From assembly GCA_964511385.1 (NCBI GenBank), contig CAZEFE010000003.1, positions 1-64,000 of the forward strand: a DNA stretch of 64,000 nt, in the 5' to 3' direction. The position numbers were made by a program, and so were the translations under genes. Of this stretch, positions 25,405 to 34,407 are shown piece by piece. The DNA comes from CAILHX01 sp964511385 (lineage in GTDB: Bacteria; Pseudomonadota; Gammaproteobacteria; Burkholderiales; Methylophilaceae). Positions within the stretch are counted from its first letter, which is position 1, and every line of letters begins with the position of its first letter. The notes under the pieces were generated by a model. The model did not search any database. It saw nothing but the letters and a program-made list of their open reading frames with translations, and was not told the DNA's origin.

Positions 25405-27090
25405 ATGCTGAAAAAACTGCTCGCCATCCCTTACCCGTGGGAACTCAGCCTGCTGCTGCTGACCTTGCACGCCGCCATGATGGCGGAGCCTGGCAGCGGC
25501 TGGGCGCTGGCGGCGATGATTGCGCACTACGGCCTGTTCCTGCTGTGGCAGCCGATCTGGCGCACCGAGCAACCGCTGAACCCGATGGCCGCGCTGCTAT
25601 TCATCGGCGGCGGACTGATCCTGTTGTTCGGCATCAGCTGGTGGGTGCTGGCGTTCTGGCATGCGCTGCTGATTGGCCTGCTCGGCGGACGGGTATTTTC
25701 CAGTCAGGCAAGGCAGGAGCGCATTGCCTACCTGCTGGCGGCGGTATACCTGGTTGCCATGCTGCTGATCTGGGTGGAGCCGCGCCTGATGGCGCAGTCA
25801 TCGGCCACTGCCACCGTGGGCTGGCTGGCGCAGTATATCCTGCCATTACTGCCCGCCAACATGATCCTGCTGCGCACCCCGCGCGACAGCACCCCTTCCG
25901 GTTCGCTGGATTTTTTCTACAGCCTGATGCTGTTTCTGCTGGTGGTGATCCTGGTGCTGGGCAGCTTCATCATTGAAAGCGTAACGCACCTTGACTATGC
26001 CCTGGTGCTGCTGCGCGTGCTGTTTTCGATTGCCGCGGTACTCATCGCGTTATCATGGCTGTGGGATCCACGCGCCGGCTTTTCCGGCCTGGGCCAATTG
26101 CTTTCACGTTATTTATTAAGCGTCGGCATGCCATTTGAACAATGGCTGCAACGGGTCGCCACCAGCGCGGATTCCGAACAATCCGCCGCCATGTTCCTGA
26201 ATGCCGCGCTGGATGAATTACAAACCATTCCCTGGGTGGTGGGTGGAACCTGGCAAACCGATGCAGGGCGCGGAGTGTTTGGCACGGCATCCGACCATCG
26301 CGCCAATTTTACTTACCACCACTTCCAACTGACGCTATTCACCCGCTGGCGACTCAGCCCGGCGCTCACGCTGCACGTCAAATTGCTGGTACAACTGCTG
26401 GGCGAATTCTATGAGTCCAAACTCAGGGAAGAACAGATGCGCGGCGCGGCCTATATGCAAGCGGTATATGAAACCGGCGCCCGATTGACGCACGATATCA
26501 AGAACTTGCTGCAATCCCTGAGTACCCTGTGCGTCGCCGCGGAGCAGGTAGGCAACGATGAAAAGCTGGTGGCGCTGATCCAGCGTCAGCTTCCGCAACT
26601 CACGCAGCGCCTGCAACTCACGCTGGACAAGCTGCAGGCGCCCAAGTCGTCGAACGAGGTGACGATCAACGCGACCACCTGGTGGAACCGGCTAAAATTG
26701 CGCTACCGCGATGCAGGGGTCGAATTTTCCACCAAACGCATTCCCGCCGGACTGGAAATCCCGGCGGAACTGTTCGACAGCGTGGCCGACAACTTGCTAC
26801 AAAACGCGCTGGAAAAGAAGCGGGTCAACCCCAACATGCGCATCACCGCCATTTTCAGCACGCTTGCCAACAACAGCAATAACCGCATCGCACTGGAAAT
26901 CTTGGATGACGGCCCGGCAATTCCCGCGGAAATTGCCGGGCAGATGTTCAAGTCGGTATTACCTTCTTCTACCGGATTGGGGATCGGCCTGTACCATGCC
27001 GCACGACAAGCCCGGTTTGCCGGTTACGACTTGGCGATACACCACAACCGCAACGGCGAAGTAAGCTTCAGGCTGGAGAAAAGCTCTTAA
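25405..27090 (+). CDS. Membrane sensor histidine kinase (orphan)
   Basis: 561 residues from ATG (MLKKLLAIPYPWELS); an in-frame GTG lies 45 bp upstream. About seven or eight membrane helices fill residues 10-220. A cytoplasmic linker follows, then an H-box GARLTHDIKNLLQSL with H363 as likely phospho-acceptor, an N-box DNLLQNALEKK and a G-box-like TGLGIGLYHA. No response regulator is next to it, so its partner and signal are unknown. Confidence 0.85.
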   Translation: MLKKLLAIPYPWELSLLLLTLHAAMMAEPGSGWALAAMIAHYGLFLLWQPIWRTEQPLNPMAALLFIGGGLILLFGISWWVLAFWHALLIGLLGGRVFSSQARQERIAYLLAAVYLVAMLLIWVEPRLMAQSSATATVGWLAQYILPLLPANMILLRTPRDSTPSGSLDFFYSLMLFLLVVILVLGSFIIESVTHLDYALVLLRVLFSIAAVLIALSWLWDPRAGFSGLGQLLSRYLLSVGMPFEQWLQRVATSADSEQSAAMFLNAALDELQTIPWVVGGTWQTDAGRGVFGTASDHRANFTYHHFQLTLFTRWRLSPALTLHVKLLVQLLGEFYESKLREEQMRGAAYMQAVYETGARLTHDIKNLLQSLSTLCVAAEQVGNDEKLVALIQRQLPQLTQRLQLTLDKLQAPKSSNEVTINATTWWNRLKLRYRDAGVEFSTKRIPAGLEIPAELFDSVADNLLQNALEKKRVNPNMRITAIFSTLANNSNNRIALEILDDGPAIPAEIAGQMFKSVLPSSTGLGIGLYHAARQARFAGYDLAIHHNRNGEVSFRLEKSS

Positions 27091-27104
27091 CGTGTCGCAA
27101 AATC

Positions 27105-27120
27105 GCCCGACAAGTCGGGC
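27105..27120. terminator. Possible terminator between convergent histidine kinase and ccsA genes
   Basis: Hairpin GCCCGA-CAAG-TCGGGC in the 47-bp convergent gap. On the minus strand a short GATTTTG follows; on the plus strand no T-run follows. It is weak but correctly placed. Confidence 0.4.
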
Positions 27121-27137
27121 TCCTGCACAACAAACCG

Positions 27138-28280
27138 TTACAACTGCCCGTAGGAATGCAGCCCTGACAGGAACATGTTTACGCCAAGGAAGGCAAAGGT
27201 GGTCACCAGCAAGCCGATCAGCGACCACCATGCCAGCATGGCGCCGCGCAACCCCTTGACCAGCCGCAGGTGCAGCCAGGCAGCATAGTTCAGCCACACG
27301 ATCAGCGCCCAGGTTTCCTTGGGATCCCATGACCAGTAGCCACCCCAGGCTTCCGCCGCCCACATCGCGCCAAGGATGGTGGCAATGGTGAAAAAGGCAA
27401 AGCCGATGGCAATGGCCTTGTACACCAGGTCATCCAGCACCTCCAGCGCCGGCAGCCTGCTGGCAAGGATGCCGCGTTCCGCCAGCAGGTAGGCGCAGGA
27501 AACCATGGCCGCCAGCGAGAATGCGCCGTAGCCGATGAAATTGGCGGGAACGTGTATTTTCATCCAGTAGCTTTGCAGGGCGGGCACCAGCGGCTGGATG
27601 CCGTCCGCCTCGCGGCCGAAGGTGTACCAGAGGATGAAACCAACCGCGGCATTCACCACCACCAGCACAAAGCCGCCCAGTTGGCGCGTGGCGAACTTGC
27701 TTTCGTAATACAGGTACAACAGCGCGGTTATCAGGCAGAACAACACGAACACTTCGTACAGGTTGCTGATGGGGATATGCCCGACATCCGGCGCAATCAG
27801 GTAAGACTCGTACCAGCGCACCATCAGGCCGACAAACCCCATCAGCACCGCCGACCAGGTGAATGCCGTGGCCACCCTGCCGGTAAATTCGGAGCGCGCA
27901 AACAGCGCCAGCCAGTAAGTCAGCATCGCCAGCACGAACATAACATTCATCCACATGATGGCGGACTGGCTGGAGAGCAGGAATTTAAGGAAAAACGCCT
28001 GCCCGCCGCGTGCCAGGTCGGCATGGTATTGGGCAATGCCGAACAGGCTGAGCGCGGCGATGCCCAGCATCAGCAAACGCACCGGCTTCCACGTCCAACC
28101 CAACCAGGTGAATCCGACCACCGCGCCGACCAGGAAACCCTGCTCGTAGACATCCATATAGGCGCCATAGCGGTAGAACCCCACTGCCGCGCCGGCGACC
28201 AGCAGCAAGGAAAACAGCCAGTCCGTCACGGACAGCCCGCTAAAGAAAGACGGCTGGCCCGCGCTATATGTCGTACTCAT
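27138..28280 (-). CDS. Cytochrome c biogenesis protein CcsA/ResC (system II, CcsB-type naming also used)
   Basis: 380 residues with about eight membrane helices and the heme-handling tryptophan-rich motif WGGYWSWDPKETWAL. With ResB it exports heme and attaches it to CxxCH motifs of apocytochromes on the periplasmic side. Its start overlaps the resB stop by 4 bp (ATGA). Clients in this window include cytochrome c1 and c4. Confidence 0.94.
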   Translation of the reverse strand: MSTTYSAGQPSFFSGLSVTDWLFSLLLVAGAAVGFYRYGAYMDVYEQGFLVGAVVGFTWLGWTWKPVRLLMLGIAALSLFGIAQYHADLARGGQAFFLKFLLSSQSAIMWMNVMFVLAMLTYWLALFARSEFTGRVATAFTWSAVLMGFVGLMVRWYESYLIAPDVGHIPISNLYEVFVLFCLITALLYLYYESKFATRQLGGFVLVVVNAAVGFILWYTFGREADGIQPLVPALQSYWMKIHVPANFIGYGAFSLAAMVSCAYLLAERGILASRLPALEVLDDLVYKAIAIGFAFFTIATILGAMWAAEAWGGYWSWDPKETWALIVWLNYAAWLHLRLVKGLRGAMLAWWSLIGLLVTTFAFLGVNMFLSGLHSYGQL

Positions 28281-30253
28281 GATGTCACTCCTTTTTCACT
28301 TGCCAGTTGTTGCAACTGGGTATTCATGCGCGCAAATTCCGCATCGAAATCGCGGCTCTTGCGGGCGGCGGACATGGCAAACAGCAATTGCCCGGGTTTG
28401 ACCAGCAGCCAGATGCGGCGTTCATGGATATAGAACATGGCAAAAATACCCAGCACCAGCAGCAACGAACCGGCATACACCAGGGTCTTGCCGGGGGAGC
28501 GCGTCAACTGCAGGCCGCTGGCCTGGCGCAGCTTAAAATCAGTCATCTGCAGGTAAAACGGCGCGCCGTAGAAAAACGTGTCGCTCAGCGTGGTCAAACC
28601 GTCGCGCACGAACAGCAAGCCCGTTTCGTCCGACGCCTGCCGGCTTTTGCCTGCGGCTTCGCGACTCATGGTGTAAGCTTCGAACGCGGCGCCTTCCAGT
28701 ATCCGGACGTAGGTCATCGCGGCTTTTTCGCGCTCAGCCTGCGGCACCGCCTTTTCCAGGAACTTCGCCAGGGCGTTGAAGCCGCCGTCGGCAAACAGAT
28801 GCAGCAAGCGGGTGACGCTGCCTTCGAACTGCGTGCGTACGCCCTTGTCGGCAGAGACGTCTTTTGACAGCACGCGGTCGGCATAGCGACTGGCAATCTC
28901 GGCAACTTTTGCCGGGTCGTTCATCATTCTGCGCCAGTTCACAAACCCGGCAATACTGCCTTCGTCATCCAACGGGATGCGCAAATACCGGTACTCTTCG
29001 CTGGGGGAGGAGCGCATGCCGGAAAGCAGGTACGGACGTCCTTCCAGCATCACCGGGTTCATGTAGTTGAGGTACTCGTGCGCCTGCCCCTGCGCATCGC
29101 GCAGCTTGAAGGTCGTGCTGGGGCCTACATTGTGCGGCTTGGCTTTGGGATCGCTGCTCAGGTTGAGCACGTTGAACGCGCGAAAGCCGTCCAGTTCCAG
29201 CGTCAGCCCGTCATCCATCCGGATATGGTCGAACACCTTGCCATCCACCTTGAATGGTTTCGCCTCGTTGCCGGCCAGCGGCCAGCCGGAGAATGACAGG
29301 CTCGATCCGCCGTCCTGGAAATCCGACTGGTAAATGGCAATCCCTTTGTAGATCAGCGGGTGGTTGACACGGATGGTCGCCGCCAGCGGCTGCTTGCGCT
29401 CGGGGTCGAGAATCAGCACGTCGCTCTCGAACGACTTGGGCTGCCCGGTGGCGTAATGCTCGATGCGGAACGCCTTGAGTTCCACCGCAAAAGGCAGCTC
29501 CTGCACCAGGTAGCCGTCGCGTATCTGCAGGAACGCCACGCTGCCCTGGCCGCCTTCGGGAATCGTCATGTTGCCGCGGAAGGACAGGTTGGCCGTGCTC
29601 AGCCGGCTTTGGGCCGGCACATCGCCGATGGGAATATCGCGGGTTTCCAGCTTCTTGGTACCCAGCAGTTCCTGCACTTTCAACGGCAGGTTGCCATCCA
29701 TCAGGCCGCCCAGGCAAATCACCACAATCGCCAGGTGGGTGAAGACATATCCCAGCCGGTGATAACTCCCGGCCTTGGCCGCCAACAGCAGACCGCTTTC
29801 CTGGCTCACGCTACGGAAGCGGAAGCCATGCGCCTGCAAGAACTGCTGCAGCCTGGGCACAGCAACCTCCACCGGCTGCGCCAGCGCATATTCGGCCTGG
29901 TGCTTGAACAGGCGCAACGATGATTCAGTGACATGCTCGCGCCAGGCGCGCAACTCCTTCAGCATGGAAGGCGTGTTGCGGTACACGCACAGGCTGGTGG
30001 AAAGTACCAGGAAGCCCAGGATCAGCAGAAACCACAGGCTGTGGTAGACGTCATACAGGCCGAGGGTCTCAAATACGCGAAACCAGAACTGGCCCAGCTG
30101 GATGATGTAATTGGCGTACGGCTCGTTTTGCTTGAGCACCGTGCCAACAATGGAGGCAATCCCCAATACGGTCAGCAGGCTGATGGCAAAGCGCATCGAA
30201 CTGATGAGTTCGTAAATCTCGCGCGAGGTGGAATGATTGGGGTGTTTCAACAT
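28277..30253 (-). CDS. Cytochrome c biogenesis protein ResB (Ccs1)
   Basis: 658 residues: three N-terminal membrane segments, a large periplasmic domain (about residues 190-590) and a C-terminal helix (about 598-620). The ResB domain begins YELISSMRFAISLLTVLGIASIVGTVL. It partners CcsA in system II cytochrome c synthesis. The gene follows cytochrome c4 after a terminator-like hairpin. Confidence 0.94.
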   Translation of the reverse strand: MLKHPNHSTSREIYELISSMRFAISLLTVLGIASIVGTVLKQNEPYANYIIQLGQFWFRVFETLGLYDVYHSLWFLLILGFLVLSTSLCVYRNTPSMLKELRAWREHVTESSLRLFKHQAEYALAQPVEVAVPRLQQFLQAHGFRFRSVSQESGLLLAAKAGSYHRLGYVFTHLAIVVICLGGLMDGNLPLKVQELLGTKKLETRDIPIGDVPAQSRLSTANLSFRGNMTIPEGGQGSVAFLQIRDGYLVQELPFAVELKAFRIEHYATGQPKSFESDVLILDPERKQPLAATIRVNHPLIYKGIAIYQSDFQDGGSSLSFSGWPLAGNEAKPFKVDGKVFDHIRMDDGLTLELDGFRAFNVLNLSSDPKAKPHNVGPSTTFKLRDAQGQAHEYLNYMNPVMLEGRPYLLSGMRSSPSEEYRYLRIPLDDEGSIAGFVNWRRMMNDPAKVAEIASRYADRVLSKDVSADKGVRTQFEGSVTRLLHLFADGGFNALAKFLEKAVPQAEREKAAMTYVRILEGAAFEAYTMSREAAGKSRQASDETGLLFVRDGLTTLSDTFFYGAPFYLQMTDFKLRQASGLQLTRSPGKTLVYAGSLLLVLGIFAMFYIHERRIWLLVKPGQLLFAMSAARKSRDFDAEFARMNTQLQQLASEKGVTS

Positions 30254-30270
30254 TGGGCGCCTGAAAATAA

Positions 30271-30294
30271 CAAGGGGGTGATGTGCTCACCCCC
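30271..30294 (-). terminator. Terminator-like hairpin after cytochrome c4
   Basis: Minus-strand hairpin of two perfect 8-nt arms (30287-30294 and 30274-30281) with a 5-nt loop, followed by TTGTTATTTTC. It lies between the cytochrome c4 stop and the resB start. The T-run is interrupted, so readthrough into resB-ccsA is possible. Confidence 0.55.
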
Positions 30295-30320
30295 AGGTAA
30301 CGCTATTGTGTGAAAACGGA

Positions 30321-30932
30321 TTACCGCAGGCCTTGAATATAATCTGCCACGGCGGCCATGTCATCGCCGGAAAGACGCGCGGCAATCACCTTCATCATCG
30401 GGGCATTGGCACGTTCACCAGAGTTGAACGCCTTCATTTGCGCCAGCGTATAGTCGGCATGCTGCCCGGCCAAGCGCGGGAAGCGTGCCGGGATGCCGGC
30501 ACCGGCGGGACCATGACAGGAGGCGCAGGCCGGCACCTTGTTTGCCGCAATACCGCCCTTGTAGATTTTCTCCCCGAGCGAGCCCTTGCCGTTCGACTTT
30601 GCCGTAGCAGGAGCGGACTTCTGTGCCGAGAAATACGCAGCCACATTCTGCACATCTTCAGCCGACAGCGCTGACGCGATGGGCGCCATGATGCCGTTAT
30701 TGCGCGCACCCGACTTGAACTCATTCAGCTGCTTGGTGATGTACTCCACCGACTGCCCAGCCAGCTTGGGAAACGTGGGAGCGGGGCTATTGCCATCGAC
30801 ACCGTGACACGCCGCGCACACCGAATTGGCAATCTTGCTGCCCGCGGCAGCATCAGCCGCCGCCACATTCGAAGCCAGCCCAAGGCCAGCCAACAGCAAC
30901 CCGATACCGCGCAAAACCTGAAAAACTTTCAT
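30321..30932 (-). CDS. Cytochrome c4 (diheme)
   Basis: 203 residues: a signal peptide (about residues 1-25) and two homologous cytochrome c domains with heme sites CAACH and CASCH. Each is followed by the conserved FPKLAGQ/FPRLAGQ segment typical of c4. It carries electrons from the bc1 complex to terminal oxidases in the periplasm. It lies upstream of the resB-ccsA assembly genes that would mature it. Confidence 0.93.
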   Translation of the reverse strand: MKVFQVLRGIGLLLAGLGLASNVAAADAAAGSKIANSVCAACHGVDGNSPAPTFPKLAGQSVEYITKQLNEFKSGARNNGIMAPIASALSAEDVQNVAAYFSAQKSAPATAKSNGKGSLGEKIYKGGIAANKVPACASCHGPAGAGIPARFPRLAGQHADYTLAQMKAFNSGERANAPMMKVIAARLSGDDMAAVADYIQGLR

Positions 30933-31045
30933 TACCTGCTCCCGGAAATCACTTCGTGAATCTTTCTGAAAAACCCGGCAATTTTATCTAATTACGCATT
31001 ATCGTGATAGCATTTTTCATATGGATACTTTTAGAAATTCAGAAT

Positions 31046-31144
31046 TTCGGGATGCAGCGCAAGGCGCACGAAGCGCAAAGCGCGAGACAGTACACGCAGT
31101 ACGGCGAGGGTTTGAGCACCGCGCAACGCGGCGACGCGCCCGAA
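31046..31144. repeat. Candidate small dispersed element upstream of yihA
   Basis: A roughly 99-bp G+C-rich block in otherwise A+T-rich intergenic DNA. It is bounded by short inverted ends TTCGGG (31046-31051) and CCCGAA (31139-31144). It holds iterated GCGCAA-type motifs and a central GTAC-ACGCA-GTAC dyad (within 31089-31102). It stays open in frame with yihA, which could mislead gene callers into an extended start. Copy number elsewhere cannot be seen here. Confidence 0.4.
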
Positions 31145-31168
31145 AGCTGGATTTATAAAGGTAGCCAC

Positions 31169-31792
31169 ATGCCTATCTTCCGCACCGCCGTTTATCACGC
31201 CTCGGCACACTACCTGCGTGACCTGCCGCCAGCCACCGGCCGGGAAATCGCCTTCGCCGGCCGCTCCAACGCAGGCAAATCCAGCGCCATCAACACGCTG
31301 GCCGACCACAACCGCCTTGCGTTCGTCAGCAAGCAGCCGGGCCGCACCCAGCTCATCAACTTTTTCACGCTGGGTGATGAAAAATACTTGGTGGATTTGC
31401 CCGGTTATGGCTACGCCAAGGTACCGGAAGCCATGCGCGAGCACTGGCAGAAAGTGCTGTCAGCCTACCTCTCGGAACGCTTCAGCCTGCATGGACTGGT
31501 ACTGGTGATGGATGCGCGCCATCCCTTGCAACCGCTGGACTGGCAGATGCTCAACTGGTTCCTGCCCACCAGCAAGCCGGTGCATATCCTGCTCACCAAA
31601 TCGGACAAGCTTTCCAAAAGCGCAGGGCTGAAAACCCTGCGCGAGGTGAAAGCCGAACTGGCAAAATTCAACAACACCATTACCGTCCAGTTGTTTTCCA
31701 GCCTGAAAAAACAGGGGGTAGAAGAAGCGGAAGCCGTGATAGCGGAGTGGTTAAACCCGCCTGAACACAATATCCCAGACGCCGTGGCCTAA
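31169..31792 (+). CDS. yihA: Ribosome biogenesis GTPase YihA/EngB
   Basis: 207 residues from MPIFRTAVYHASAHYL, with AAAGGT just upstream. GTPase motifs are G1 GRSNAGKSSA, G3 DLPGYGYA and G4 LLTKSDK. EngB assists large-subunit assembly and is essential in many bacteria. The open frame continues upstream through the candidate repeat, but that extension has no family similarity. Its 3' end overlaps trmB tail-to-tail by 42 bp. Confidence 0.94.
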   Translation: MPIFRTAVYHASAHYLRDLPPATGREIAFAGRSNAGKSSAINTLADHNRLAFVSKQPGRTQLINFFTLGDEKYLVDLPGYGYAKVPEAMREHWQKVLSAYLSERFSLHGLVLVMDARHPLQPLDWQMLNWFLPTSKPVHILLTKSDKLSKSAGLKTLREVKAELAKFNNTITVQLFSSLKKQGVEEAEAVIAEWLNPPEHNIPDAVA

Positions 31793-32437
31793 GTTCAGCC
31801 CGCGCCGCTCGAACTTGGTTTCCGGGCGGTAATCCGGCTTGTCGGCATAACTTGCAGCGGTGTTTTCCAGCGCCGGTTCCGCGCTCAGCACTTCCAGCAT
31901 CCATTCGGCGTATTCCTGCCAGTCGGTCGCCAGGTGCAGGTAACCGCCCGGTTTCAGGCGCGAGACCAGCAGCCTGACCAGTTCCGGCTGGATCAAGCGC
32001 CGCTTGTGGTGGCGTTTTTTCGGCCAGGGGTCGGGGAAAAAGATATGGATGCCATCCAGCGAGGCTTCGGCGATCATGTGTTGCAGCACTTCCACCGCGT
32101 CATGCTGGATGATGCGCACGTTGCCGAGCCGATGCTCTTCCACCAGCCGCAACAGCGCGCCTACGCCCGGTGTGTGCACCTCGACGCCAAGGTAATCCTG
32201 CTGCGGCAGGGTGGCGGCAATTTGCGCGGTGGCGGCGCCCATGCCGAAACCGATCTCCAGGATTCTGGGCGCGCTGCGGCCAAACGCCTGCTCCCAGTCC
32301 AGCACTGCATGTTGGTAAGTGATGCCGTATTTAGGCAGCAATTCGGCGTAGGCGCGTTGCTGGGCATCGGACATACGCCCCTGGCGCAGCACAAAACTGC
32401 GGATGCTGCGTTTATTTTCGATCAGTTGTTCCGTCAT
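31751..32437 (-). CDS. trmB: tRNA (guanine-N7)-methyltransferase TrmB
   Basis: 228 residues with the SAM-binding motif ILEIGFGMGAATAQIA and the TrmB signature IHIFFPDPWPKKRHHKRR. It methylates G46 in the tRNA variable loop. It overlaps the upstream MidA-like gene by 4 bp and the convergent yihA by 42 bp. Confidence 0.95.
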   Translation of the reverse strand: MTEQLIENKRSIRSFVLRQGRMSDAQQRAYAELLPKYGITYQHAVLDWEQAFGRSAPRILEIGFGMGAATAQIAATLPQQDYLGVEVHTPGVGALLRLVEEHRLGNVRIIQHDAVEVLQHMIAEASLDGIHIFFPDPWPKKRHHKRRLIQPELVRLLVSRLKPGGYLHLATDWQEYAEWMLEVLSAEPALENTAASYADKPDYRPETKFERRGLNLGHGVWDIVFRRV

Positions 32438-33591
32438 AACTTATACCGTTGATCGCCCATGCTGAAGCCCAGCAAAGGCGTGTTGACCTGTTTGCCGAAG
32501 GCGATGACTTTGAATAGCTCGCCCATTTCGGCAGGTGAAAGCAGCTTTTGCGCGGCTGCCACTTGCGGCATGTAGGCCGCCATATCTTCCGCCGGGGTTT
32601 GCGCCAGAAAATCGCCGATGCCGCAGGCGATCAAAAACGCGGCCTGGTTGGCATAGCCCAGCAATTGGGCGCCGTTTTCCACCGCCACTTCGGCTACCGC
32701 CGTGAAATCCACGTGCGCGGTGATGTCCTGCAACCCCGGGTAAAGCAGCGGGTCGGCGTGCGCCTGGTGCCGGTAATGGCACATCAGGGTGCCCTGCTCG
32801 CGCTGCGGATGGTAATACTCGCGGCGGGGAAAACCATAATCCACCAGCAGCAGTACCCCCCGTTCCAGCGAAGCCATCAGGCTGCCCACCAGCGCCCGTG
32901 CGGCAAGGCTGATTTCAGTCAGGTAGCCGACGGGCAAGTTCAATTCCGTGGCAGCGGTTTTGAGCGCGCCATCTCCCACGGGAATATCCGCCCAGACCAG
33001 ATGACTGCCCTCGTCCACAGCCAGACCGCGCTCCAGCACGCCGTGTTCCGCCTGCACCACCAGGTGTACCGGCAATGCATCCAGCACTTCATTGCCCAGC
33101 ACCACACCCGTGAAATGTTCAGGCAACACATCAAGCCACACTATTTTTTGCGATAACTGCAAACTTAATGCATTCTCAGACAGAAATTTCTGCCTTAACC
33201 GCAAATTTGAGCTCACTTCCAGAATGTAATAGTGCTCGGGCAAACATCCCAAAGCATCCAGTTCCCGCAGCACGTCCACCGCCAGTTTGCCGCTGCCGGC
33301 ACCCAACTCAAGCACATCGCCGCCGGTTTGTTGCAGCACCTGGGCGACCTGCCGCGCAATGCAGCGCCCGAACAATGGCGAGATTTCCGGCGCGGTGACA
33401 AAATCGCCGCTTTCACCGAACTTTTCCAGCCCGGCGGCGTAATAGCCGAGTCCCGGCGCATATAAGGCCAGCGCCATGTAGCGCTCGAAACTTATCCAGC
33501 CGCTCCCGGTCTCAATTTCCGATTTAATCAGCTCGGACAGGGTGCGACTGTGTTCCAGTGCGGCAGGGGTAGGTTGGGGTAAGGGTGCCAT
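32434..33591 (-). CDS. MidA/NDUFAF7-family SAM-dependent methyltransferase
   Basis: 385 residues with SAM-binding VLELGAGSGKLAVDVL and the family segments GYYAAGLEKFGESGDFVTAPEIS and LLVDYGFPRREYYHP. The mitochondrial homologue NDUFAF7 dimethylates an arginine of a complex I subunit; bacterial members are mostly untested. It is coupled to trmB by a 4-bp overlap (ATGA). Confidence 0.87.
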   Translation of the reverse strand: MAPLPQPTPAALEHSRTLSELIKSEIETGSGWISFERYMALALYAPGLGYYAAGLEKFGESGDFVTAPEISPLFGRCIARQVAQVLQQTGGDVLELGAGSGKLAVDVLRELDALGCLPEHYYILEVSSNLRLRQKFLSENALSLQLSQKIVWLDVLPEHFTGVVLGNEVLDALPVHLVVQAEHGVLERGLAVDEGSHLVWADIPVGDGALKTAATELNLPVGYLTEISLAARALVGSLMASLERGVLLLVDYGFPRREYYHPQREQGTLMCHYRHQAHADPLLYPGLQDITAHVDFTAVAEVAVENGAQLLGYANQAAFLIACGIGDFLAQTPAEDMAAYMPQVAAAQKLLSPAEMGELFKVIAFGKQVNTPLLGFSMGDQRYKL

Positions 33592-33643
33592 GCTGTGCTA
33601 CATTATAGCCTCTGCATCATTAAACTCTCCTTAGAAAAACCAC

Positions 33644-34396
33644 GTGAATTTCACCCTCAACAACAAGGTTGTACTGATTACCGGCGGCGCCAAGCGCGTG
33701 GGCGCCGGCATTTCCCGGCTGCTGCACGCCAGTGGCGCGCGCATCATGATTCACTACCGCAGTTCGGTGCAGGAGGCGCAAGCGCTGCAAGCCGAACTCA
33801 ATGCCATCCGCCCCGATTCCGCCGCCACCTTGCAAGCCGACTTGTTGAATCTGGACGCCATGGACACGCTTGTGCGGCAAACACTGCAACAGTTCGGGCG
33901 ACTGGACGTGCTGGTAAATAACGCCTCCAGCTATTACCCAACGGAGATGGGCGCCATCAGCGAGCAGGAATGGAATGACCTGTTGGGCTCGAATTTGCGC
34001 GCGCCGCTGTTTTTGTCGCAAGCCGCTGCGCCGGAACTGAAAAAGAACCGGGGCTGCATCATCAATATCACCGACATGCATGTGGAGCGCCCGAAAAAAG
34101 GCTATGTGGTGTACAACGTCGCCAAGGCCGGACTGGTCACGCTGACCCGTTCGCTGGCGCAGGAGCTGGCACCGGATGTGCGCGTTAACGCGGTGGCTCC
34201 CGGCCCGGTGCTGTGGCCGGAAGACAACCCGCAGTTTGATGAACACTACCGCAGCAAAGTCATCTCGCAGACCCTGCTCAAGCGTATCGGCGAGCCGGAC
34301 GACGTGGCGCGCGCGGTGCGTTTCCTGATCGCGGACGCGCCATTTATCACCGGGCAGGTGATTGCGGTGGATGGCGGCCGCTCGCTCAATTTATAA
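33644..34396 (+). CDS. Pteridine reductase-like short-chain dehydrogenase (FolM type)
   Basis: 250 residues from a GTG start. The NADPH motif TGGAKRVGAGISR, including the TGxxKRxG form typical of FolM/PTR1, is followed by NNASSYYP and the catalytic YNVAK. FolM reduces dihydromonapterin or dihydrofolate. It lies 11 bp upstream of ttcA. No strong ribosome site precedes the GTG, so the exact start is uncertain. Confidence 0.85.
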   Translation: MNFTLNNKVVLITGGAKRVGAGISRLLHASGARIMIHYRSSVQEAQALQAELNAIRPDSAATLQADLLNLDAMDTLVRQTLQQFGRLDVLVNNASSYYPTEMGAISEQEWNDLLGSNLRAPLFLSQAAAPELKKNRGCIINITDMHVERPKKGYVVYNVAKAGLVTLTRSLAQELAPDVRVNAVAPGPVLWPEDNPQFDEHYRSKVISQTLLKRIGEPDDVARAVRFLIADAPFITGQVIAVDGGRSLNL

Positions 34397-34407
34397 GATT
34401 CAGACCC

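Noticed and set aside
31004..31168. N-terminal extension of YihA from an upstream ATA/ATT-region start
   Set aside because: The extension encodes the candidate repeat and has no YihA similarity; ATG at 31169 has a ribosome site and the family N-terminus.
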